Part shown: one piece after another, positions 1 through 5,585 of the stretch
Position numbering within the stretch: position 1 is the stretch's first letter
Layout: the number at the start of each line of letters is the position of its first letter
Assembly: GCA_964397995.1 (NCBI GenBank)
Contig: CAYNLG010000105.1
Location: 1-10,187 of the forward strand
Origin: CAYNLG01 sp964397995
Lineage (GTDB): Bacteria; Planctomycetota; Phycisphaerae; FEN-1346
Direction of reading: 5' to 3'
Length of the DNA stretch: 10,187 bases
Made by a program: the position numbers and the translations under genes
Notes under the pieces: generated by a model
The model's input: the letters and a program-made list of their open reading frames with translations, nothing else
Databases searched by the model: none
What the model was told of the DNA's origin: nothing

Positions 1-589
1 CCGTGAACGCCGCGTACAGGCTCCACAAGATGCGCAACGTATGCACCAGACCCGGCGCCGGACGCCGCGCAAACACCTTGTGACTCTCCGCACTGTACAG
101 GTGATGGGCCGCCCCCCCCGTGAACACCAACGCCAGGAAAAACGTCAGTATCCCCAGCCCACCCACCCACTGCATGAAACTCCACCAGAACAGCAGGCTC
201 ATCGGCACCCGCGCGAGATCCCCCAGCATCGTGATCCCCGTCGTCGTAAACCCGCTCACCGTCTCGAAATACGCGTCCAGCGGGCTCATCCCGATCCCGA
301 AGACCAGCGGCACACACCCCACCCCCGAGAGCACAATCCACCCCAACCCGCACAACATCATCGCCCGACGACTGTCCAGCGGCTGCAACGCCGCGCGCGG
401 CCGGCAAAGCGCCCCGAGCACCACCGACGCCGCCGCCGGCCCCCAGTAAATCCAGCGCGGCACCGTGTCGCCCTCGGGGGCAAAGAGCATCTCCACCGCG
501 AGCGGCACCAGCAGAATCCCCGCGAACACCCAGAGCAACAGCCCCAGGTACGAGAGCATCGGCCGAAAATACGCCCACCGATTCCGCAT
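1..589 (-). CDS. trkH: TrkH-family potassium uptake protein, N-terminal part (runs off the left edge)
   Basis: Reading the minus strand from ATG at 589 gives 196 residues with no stop before the window edge. TrkH/TrkG/KtrB proteins are the membrane subunits that move K+ (with H+ or Na+) across the inner membrane, usually with a cytoplasmic TrkA/KtrA partner. Hydrophobic helices are visible at about residues 12-36, 47-60 and 79-99. The first selectivity-filter loop follows: DAYFETVSGFTTTGIT at about 105-120, with the conserved Gly at 118. Then come WWSFMQWVGGLGILTF (about 125-140) and another hydrophobic stretch. This loop-plus-WxGGLGI pattern is diagnostic of the family. The start is chosen by the MRNRW-type N-terminus; the upstream GGGG at about 7 bases is a weak ribosome site. 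No convincing promoter lies directly upstream, so read-through from the tracrRNA promoter at 829-857 is possible. TrkH versus KtrB cannot be settled from this fragment. Confidence 0.88.
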   Translation of the reverse strand, partial: MRNRWAYFRPMLSYLGLLLWVFAGILLVPLAVEMLFAPEGDTVPRWIYWGPAAASVVLGALCRPRAALQPLDSRRAMMLCGLGWIVLSGVGCVPLVFGIGMSPLDAYFETVSGFTTTGITMLGDLARVPMSLLFWWSFMQWVGGLGILTFFLALVFTGGAAHHLYSAESHKVFARRPAPGLVHTLRILWSLYAAFT

Positions 590-655
590 CAGACGCCCCG
601 CACCCCACTCCCAGCCCCTGCTATCGGCACACGGGACGCTGCGGGTGCAGTTCGA

Positions 656-821
656 GCCCAGAGGGGCGCGGCGGATCACACCGGCCGTCTGGGCCCCCGC
701 GCATAGGGAAGCCGCGGCGGAACCGAAGTTCCGTCGCGGCGTAGTTCCCTGCGCATCCTTCCACGCCAAAGGCGGGAAGGCCTTGGTGTGAAAAGACACG
801 CGAATCGAGACTGGTTACACT
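656..821 (-). ncRNA. Candidate tracrRNA of the type II-C system, encoded divergently from cas9
   Basis: On the minus strand an anti-repeat (821-785) is followed by three hairpins, the expected layout of a tracrRNA. Hairpin 1 (780-757) has 6+4 base pairs: CCTTCC and CGCC pair with GGCG and GGAAGG around a TTT loop with one bulged base. Hairpin 2 (754-699) is long and interrupted. Its tip is CGGAAC-TTCG-GTTCCG, a classic UUCG tetraloop, and CCGCG/CGCGG, GGGAA/TTCCC and GCGCA/TGCGC pair below it. Hairpin 3 (694-656) is closed by GCCCAGA/TCTGGGC. The UUCG loop exists only on this strand, and the repeat:anti-repeat differences are wobble-compatible only on this strand. A promoter (829-857) places the start at about 821. 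The RNA would pair with pre-crRNA, be processed with it (RNase III in known systems) and load Cas9. The 3' end is uncertain: no U-run follows hairpin 3. Confidence 0.85.
785..821 (-). repeat. Anti-repeat of the tracrRNA
   Basis: These 37 bases match the full 36-bp CRISPR repeat. By eye 29 of 36 positions are identical, with one inserted base. Four differences are transitions that become G-U or U-G pairs when both RNAs come from the minus strand; on the opposite strand they would be C-A mismatches. The three remaining mismatches are repeat position 2 and the adjacent positions 9-10. With the inserted U they would open a small internal loop between a lower stem next to the spacer and a long upper stem. 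The two changes at positions 9-10 also remove the TTGACC box that each array repeat carries, so this copy no longer looks like a promoter towards cas9. Confidence 0.9.
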
Positions 822-828
822 GAAGTTC

Positions 829-857
829 AGTATGGACACCGCCCCCGGATTTGTCAA
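829..857 (-). promoter_or_regulatory. Promoter of the tracrRNA (TTGACA, 17 bases, CATACT)
   Basis: On the minus strand a perfect sigma70 -35 box TTGACA (857-852) is followed after exactly 17 bases by CATACT (834-829, 4 of 6 matches to TATAAT). Seven bases further on is 821, the first base of the anti-repeat. This spacing makes the promoter and the RNA start support each other. It overlaps, almost box on box, the cas9 promoter on the other strand. Confidence 0.8.
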
Positions 858-861
858 TACT
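833..861 (+). promoter_or_regulatory. Candidate cas operon promoter (TGGACA, 17 bases, AATACT)
   Basis: TGGACA (833-838) matches the -35 consensus at 5 of 6 positions. AATACT (856-861) matches the -10 consensus at 4 of 6, with a 17-base spacer. The predicted start near 868 would leave a leader of about 35 bases before the cas9 ATG at 903. A weaker alternative is TTGTCA (851-856) with TCCAAT (875-880). The boxes coincide with those of the divergent tracrRNA promoter, so the two polymerases would compete for the same DNA. Confidence 0.55.
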
Positions 862-891
862 ATTTCCCGCGCATTCCAATCAGCCTGTGGG

Positions 892-897
892 AAGGAG
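892..897 (+). promoter_or_regulatory. Ribosome binding site of cas9
   Basis: AAGGAG lies five bases before the ATG at 903. It supports this start, which also gives the canonical RuvC-I N-terminus YTLGLDLGTNSVGWA. Confidence 0.85.
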
Positions 898-902
898 CAG
901 CC

Positions 903-3900
903 ATGCCCCCTTATACCTTGGGACTCGACCTCGGCACCAACTCCGTCGGCTGGGCCATGATCGCCCACGATGGCCAAATCTTTGACAGCGGCCGACGCCT
1001 CATGTTTGACACCCGCGCCTTTTCAGCCGGCCTTGCCATGGAAACGGACAAGGTCGGCACCCCGCGCGGCCAGGAGCGCCGCCGCACGCGCAGCCAGCGC
1101 CGCACCGTCCGCCGCCGGCGCCAGCGCGTCGCCAAGCTGCGGCGCATCCTTCAAAAGGCCGGCCTTCTCCCGGCCGACCCCGACGCCTTTCATGCCCTCA
1201 TGGCACAAAACCCGTACCTTCTCCGCGCCCGGGCCGCAACCCCAGACGAAAAGCTCGAACCTTACGAGATCGGCCGCGCCCTCTACCACCTTGGCCACCG
1301 GCGCGGCTTCAAAAGCAACAAGCGTGTGCAAGCCACAAAGGACCCGGACAAGGAAACCGACCCGCAGGCCAAGAAGAAGGCCAAGGAGGACGAAAAGAAC
1401 GCGGACGCCGGCAAGGAGTTGCACGAGCAACTCCGCGCCGAGGGCATCACCCTCGGCCAGTACCTGGCACGCTTCGTCCCCGAACCCGGCAACGCCGACC
1501 CGCACAATGACCCGGCGGGCGTCCACCCATGGATCCGCAACCGCAAACGCAACGAAGGGCATAACCGCGCCACCCTTCGCGCCATGTACGCCGAGGAGTT
1601 CGAGGCCATCTGGACCGCCCAGACCGCCCATCACCCCAACCTGCTCACCGACGCCCTCAAGGCCCGCGCCCGCGATGCCATCTTCACCCAGGGCCGCCTC
1701 TGGTGGCCCATGGACTCCGTCGGCACATGCCCCCTGACGGGTGAGCTCCGCTGTCCCAAAGGCCACTGGGCGGGCCAGGAGTTCCGTCTTTGGCAGGAAA
1801 TCAATAACCTGCGCCTTTACAGCCCCTCCACGCGCCAGGAAACGCCCCTCTCGGACGACCAGCGCCGCCGCCTGCACGACGCCTTGGCCACGCGCAAAAC
1901 CATGAAGTTTACCGCCATCCGAAAACACCTTGGGCTCCCAAAGAACCAGTCCTTTCGCGGCTTTGAGCAGGGCGCCCAGCGCGACGCTCTGGACGGCAAC
2001 GCCGTCCACGCCGCTCTCACCAAGGGCCCGCTCGCCCCATGGTACAAGGGCCTTCCGGAGGACGTCCGCGCCGAAGTGCACGATGCCCTGGTCGAGCTCG
2101 AAGCCGATCCGGAGCGCAACCGCGTTTACGGGCCCGACGAGGACGGCCTTCGCCGGAAGGCCCGCACCTGGGGCCTGTCCGACGAACAGACAGAAACCCT
2201 CATCGAGGTCGAGGCGGGACTTCCCGACGGCCATTACAAGGTCTCCTTGGCCGCCATCCGTCGCCTCTTGCCCCACCTCGCGCGCGGCCTGCGCGTGGAC
2301 GAGGCCGTTCCGGCCGCCGGCTTTGCGCCCCCGCCCCGGCCCGAGAACCTCGATCGCCTGCCGCCCGTCAAGGACGTTGACCCCTACCTGACAAACCCCC
2401 TCGTCTGCCGCGCCCTTACGGAGGCCCGCCAGGTCGTCAACACCCTCATTCACGAGTATGGCAAGCCCGCCGAAATCGTCGTCGAACTCGCCCGCGAAAT
2501 GCGTCAGTCCCGAAGCCATCGCCGCGAAATCCAGAACCGCCAGAAGCAGAACGAAAAGCTCAACAAGGAAGCGGAGAAGGAAATCGCCGCCGTGGCCCAA
2601 CAGGCGCGGTTGATGCCCCCCCGGGACGCCGTGCGCCGCTACAAGCTGTGGCTGGAACTCCGCGCCGAATCCGGAGACCCGGCCCAATGCCCCTATTGCG
2701 GCGCGTCAATCGGCTTGGCCAAAGCCCTGAGCCAAGCCGTCGAAATCGACCACATCATCCCCCGCTCGCGCCGCCCCGGCGACAACGGCTTCATGAACCT
2801 TGTGCTCTGCTGTGCCGGCTGCAACCGCGCCAAGGGCAACCGCACCCCCTACGAATGGCTCGGACCCAACCCCGACCGCTACCAGGCCATGCTTCATCGC
2901 GTCAAAAAGCTGCCCGCGCCCAAGAGGGACCGCTTCGCCCTCGAAAACGCCGAGGACCTGGAGGAAGCCATTCGCGGCCTCATCGATGCCTTTGACCCGC
3001 TCCTCAAGGCCACCCAGCACACCAGCCGGGCCGCCGTCGCCTACCTCCAGTCCCTTTACCCGCCCGACCGGCAGCGCAAGGCCGTTCGCTGCGTTCAGGG
3101 CCGCGTCACCTACGACCTGCGCCGCATGTGGGGCCTCAACGCCCGCGACCTCGGCCTCGGCCCCGCCGACACCAAGAACCGCCATGACCATCGCCACCAC
3201 GCCATCGACGCCCTCGTGATTGCCCTCACCACCCACAAACACGTCCACGCCCTCGCGTCCGCCTATGCCCGCATGGAGGCCGGCGACCGCCGACCCGACA
3301 TGCCGCCCCCCGACCTCTGGCAAGACCGCGACGCCTTCCGGCGCGAGGTGCGGGACGAATCCGACGAAATCGGCCAAGGCCTGAAGCGCGGCATCTCCTA
3401 CCGCCCCACCCGCCCGGCCACGCGCCACAACACGCGCGGCTCCCTCCACGAAGACATGGGATTGGGGCCCGTCTGGATCAACAAAGACGCCGGCGACCGC
3501 AACCCGACACAGTACGTCAAGCGGGTTCCGATCAACAAACTGACACCCGCCCTTCTTAGCAGCGATTCGATTCGCAACCCCGAGATCCGCGATCTCCTTC
3601 GAGCCGAATGTATCCGCCGCGGCTTGGCCGAAGAGGTCCCCGAAGCGACCAAAAGCACGTGGCAACTCGACACCAAGAGCTTCCGCCTCATCCGGCGTGC
3701 CTTGAAGTACTGGCGACCCGATGGCCCGCAAAACGGCGACTGGCAACCCGACACGCGGAACTACAAAATCACCGCCCCCAAACGGACTCTGCAAAACGGC
3801 TTGGCCAGTCCCCTGCCCATCCTGCCCATGAAAGCAAGCAAAGGCGGCGCCGTCCCCATCAAGCGCGTACGCGTCCTCGTCGCCTCCACCACGGCCCGCC

Positions 3901-4352
3901 CCGCCCACACCGTGGACGGGCGGCCTGCCAAGTTCGTACGCCCTGGTGACACCGGCGCCAACCACCACCTGGAGATCTACGAAAAACCCGACGGCACCTG
4001 GACAGGGCGCGTCATCACCCGCCTTGACGTCTGCCGCCGCCTGGCGCGCGGCCAACCGGCCGTGTGCCGAGCCCACGAAGACGGCTACCCCTTCGTCATG
4101 AGCCTGGCCATCAACGACATGGTCTGGCTTTGTGGCCCAAAAACACAAAACGTCAAGGGTTTGTATCGCATTCAAAATACCTCAAACGGACCGGACGTTG
4201 TCTTCCGACTTCACACCGATGCCCGCACGGATGCCAATGAAAAAAAGGTCCGCCTTTCCACCTGCAGCGCGTTTCAAGAGCATCACGTGACCAAGGTTCG
4301 TGTGGATCCCATCGGCCGGGTGACCCCATACCATGATCAAACGCACCGTTGA
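903..4352 (+). CDS. cas9: CRISPR-associated endonuclease Cas9, type II-C
   Basis: RNA-guided DNA endonuclease of 1149 aa that cuts invading DNA with a crRNA:tracrRNA guide. RuvC-I is at the N-terminus (GLDLGTNSVGWA, Asp9). An arginine-rich bridge helix follows (about 55-85). The recognition lobe includes the family motif FRLWQEINNLR (294-304). RuvC-II is IVVELAREM with Glu528. The HNH domain (about 590-650) has EIDHIIPRS with catalytic His617, plus Asn632 and Asn641. RuvC-III is DHRHHAIDA with His766 and Asp769. All nuclease residues are present, so the enzyme should be active. CPYC (596-599) and CAGC (637-640) bracket the HNH active site as a probable zinc knuckle, as in many II-C Cas9 proteins. 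The C-terminal part (about 850-1149) should hold the wedge and PAM-interacting regions. A Lys/Glu/Asp-rich low-complexity stretch sits at about 145-172. It is first gene of the cas9-cas1-cas2 operon; its end overlaps cas1 by 20 bases. Confidence 0.97.
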   Translation: MPPYTLGLDLGTNSVGWAMIAHDGQIFDSGRRLMFDTRAFSAGLAMETDKVGTPRGQERRRTRSQRRTVRRRRQRVAKLRRILQKAGLLPADPDAFHALMAQNPYLLRARAATPDEKLEPYEIGRALYHLGHRRGFKSNKRVQATKDPDKETDPQAKKKAKEDEKNADAGKELHEQLRAEGITLGQYLARFVPEPGNADPHNDPAGVHPWIRNRKRNEGHNRATLRAMYAEEFEAIWTAQTAHHPNLLTDALKARARDAIFTQGRLWWPMDSVGTCPLTGELRCPKGHWAGQEFRLWQEINNLRLYSPSTRQETPLSDDQRRRLHDALATRKTMKFTAIRKHLGLPKNQSFRGFEQGAQRDALDGNAVHAALTKGPLAPWYKGLPEDVRAEVHDALVELEADPERNRVYGPDEDGLRRKARTWGLSDEQTETLIEVEAGLPDGHYKVSLAAIRRLLPHLARGLRVDEAVPAAGFAPPPRPENLDRLPPVKDVDPYLTNPLVCRALTEARQVVNTLIHEYGKPAEIVVELAREMRQSRSHRREIQNRQKQNEKLNKEAEKEIAAVAQQARLMPPRDAVRRYKLWLELRAESGDPAQCPYCGASIGLAKALSQAVEIDHIIPRSRRPGDNGFMNLVLCCAGCNRAKGNRTPYEWLGPNPDRYQAMLHRVKKLPAPKRDRFALENAEDLEEAIRGLIDAFDPLLKATQHTSRAAVAYLQSLYPPDRQRKAVRCVQGRVTYDLRRMWGLNARDLGLGPADTKNRHDHRHHAIDALVIALTTHKHVHALASAYARMEAGDRRPDMPPPDLWQDRDAFRREVRDESDEIGQGLKRGISYRPTRPATRHNTRGSLHEDMGLGPVWINKDAGDRNPTQYVKRVPINKLTPALLSSDSIRNPEIRDLLRAECIRRGLAEEVPEATKSTWQLDTKSFRLIRRALKYWRPDGPQNGDWQPDTRNYKITAPKRTLQNGLASPLPILPMKASKGGAVPIKRVRVLVASTTARPAHTVDGRPAKFVRPGDTGANHHLEIYEKPDGTWTGRVITRLDVCRRLARGQPAVCRAHEDGYPFVMSLAINDMVWLCGPKTQNVKGLYRIQNTSNGPDVVFRLHTDARTDANEKKVRLSTCSAFQEHHVTKVRVDPIGRVTPYHDQTHR

Positions 4353-5217
4353 GATATCCGGCAGCGGCAACCACCTTGCCGTTCGCCAGGGGTCCCTCCT
4401 CATCGCCCGCGACCGCGCGGAGGTCGGCCGCGTCCCCCTGGAGGACCTCGGCGTTCTCATCCTCGATTGCCACGACACCACCTACACCCACGCCGTCCTG
4501 ACCCGCGTTCTCGCCGCCGGCGCCGTCATCGTCCCCTGTGCGCGCAATCACCTGCCGCGCGGCCTCTTCCTGCCCCAGGAAAACAGCCTCATGACCGAGC
4601 GCATGGCCCGCCAGGCCGACGCCACGCGGCCCCTCAAGAAGCGCCTCTGGAAGCAGATCGTCCAGGCCAAGATCCGCCACCAGGCCGCCGCCCTGCCCCC
4701 GGGCGCCGCCGCGGCACGCAAGCTCCGCGCCCTCGTTTCCACCGTCCGGAGCGGCGACCCCGCCAACGTCGAGGCCCATGCCGCCCGCGTCTACTGGCCC
4801 GCCCTGCTCGGAAAGGCCTTCCGCCGCCGCCCGGACGGCCCCCACCCGAACCCCCTGCTCAACTACGGGTACATGGCACTCCGCGCCGCCGTCGCCCGCG
4901 CCGTTTGCGCCGCCGGCCTTCACCCCGCCCTCGGCCTCCATCACCACAACCGCGGCAACGCCTTCTCCCTGGCCGACGACCTCGTGGAGCCACTCCGGCC
5001 CCTCGTGGACGTCCGCGTGCGGGGCCTCGTCCGGCGCGGCCACAAAGACATCGACCGCGAAGCCAAGGTCGAACTCCTTTCGGCCCTTTCCCAAACGGTG
5101 ACCGTCGCCGGGGCCGCTGGCCCCCTCATGGCGGCCCTCAATCGCACCATGGCGTCACTGGTGCGGTGCTACGCCGGCGAGCAGAAGGAACTCGACCTGC
5201 CCACCCTATGGAACTGA
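4333..5217 (+). CDS. cas1: CRISPR-associated integrase Cas1, type II
   Basis: Cas1 is the integrase that, with Cas2, inserts new spacers into the array. The 294-aa product has the usual two-part build: a beta-rich N-terminus (about 1-80) and a helical catalytic part. Metal-binding candidates are Glu147 (in NVEAHAARVYW), the histidine cluster 203-205 (GLHHHN) and Glu219 (in FSLADDLVEPLRPLVD). This pattern matches type II Cas1 proteins. The ATG at 4333 lies 20 bases inside the end of cas9, which implies translational coupling; no good Shine-Dalgarno is seen. The gene also overlaps cas2 by 10 bases. No csn2 or cas4 accompanies it, as expected for II-C. No truncation or missing key residue is seen. 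Confidence 0.96.
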   Translation: MIKRTVEISGSGNHLAVRQGSLLIARDRAEVGRVPLEDLGVLILDCHDTTYTHAVLTRVLAAGAVIVPCARNHLPRGLFLPQENSLMTERMARQADATRPLKKRLWKQIVQAKIRHQAAALPPGAAAARKLRALVSTVRSGDPANVEAHAARVYWPALLGKAFRRRPDGPHPNPLLNYGYMALRAAVARAVCAAGLHPALGLHHHNRGNAFSLADDLVEPLRPLVDVRVRGLVRRGHKDIDREAKVELLSALSQTVTVAGAAGPLMAALNRTMASLVRCYAGEQKELDLPTLWN

Positions 5218-5537
5218 GCGCCTACCGAAGCATGTGGCTCGTGGCCATGTTCGACCTGCCCGTCACCACCAGGAAGGCGCGGCGCGATTACACGCGATTC
5301 CGCAAGGCCCTCATCGATGACGGCTTTACAAAGATGCAGTATTCGGTGTATACTCGCCACTGTGCCAGCGAGGAGAACGCCGCCGTCCACGCCGGACGCG
5401 TCGTCGCGGTTCTGCCCCCCGATGGCGAGGTCCGGCTCCTCCGAATCACGGACAAACAGTATGAGCGCATGCAGGTCTTCTGGGGAAAACGGCGCAAACC
5501 GACGGAGCAGCCGCCGCGCCAACTCGAGCTTTTTTAG
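5208..5537 (+). CDS. cas2: CRISPR-associated protein Cas2, type II
   Basis: Cas2 is the small dimeric partner that bridges two Cas1 dimers during spacer integration. The 109-aa product has the type II Cas2 start SAYRSMWLVAMFDLPV, with the conserved Asp16 at the end of the first beta strand, followed by the ferredoxin-like core (FRKALIDDGFTKMQYSVYTRHC, then VRLLRITDKQYERMQVFWG). The ATG at 5208 overlaps the end of cas1 by 10 bases. An internal ATG at 5232 is rejected because it would remove the conserved YRxMW segment. The protein ends in RQLELF, which resembles the bacterial sliding-clamp-binding consensus QL(S/D)LF; this is a resemblance only. The array begins 48 bases after the stop, with no terminator between. 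Confidence 0.95.
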   Translation: MELSAYRSMWLVAMFDLPVTTRKARRDYTRFRKALIDDGFTKMQYSVYTRHCASEENAAVHAGRVVAVLPPDGEVRLLRITDKQYERMQVFWGKRRKPTEQPPRQLELF

Positions 5538-5585
5538 CCCGGATCGGCGGCAACTGCTCCGCCTGCAACGACTTACGACCGCACT
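5538..5585. other. Short gap between cas2 and the first repeat
   Basis: Forty-eight GC-rich bases without a gene, a repeat remnant or a clear terminator. If the array is read leftward this is its trailer. If new spacers enter next to cas2 instead, it would have to hold the integration leader. The sequence alone does not decide. Confidence 0.5.

Noticed and set aside
41..706. Plus-strand open frames opposite the left-edge gene
   Set aside because: They are Pro/Arg/His-rich, while the minus strand encodes clear TrkH motifs.
785..902. A plus-strand tracrRNA reading toward cas9
   Set aside because: The anti-repeat would pair with four C-A mismatches, the UUCG loop would be lost, and no hairpin tail follows before cas9.
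1023..2687. Minus-strand open frame of 554 codons, with others at 2706-4175 and 4153-5094
   Set aside because: They are antisense to cas9 and cas1, whose products have full motifs. Long shadow frames are usual in GC-rich DNA.
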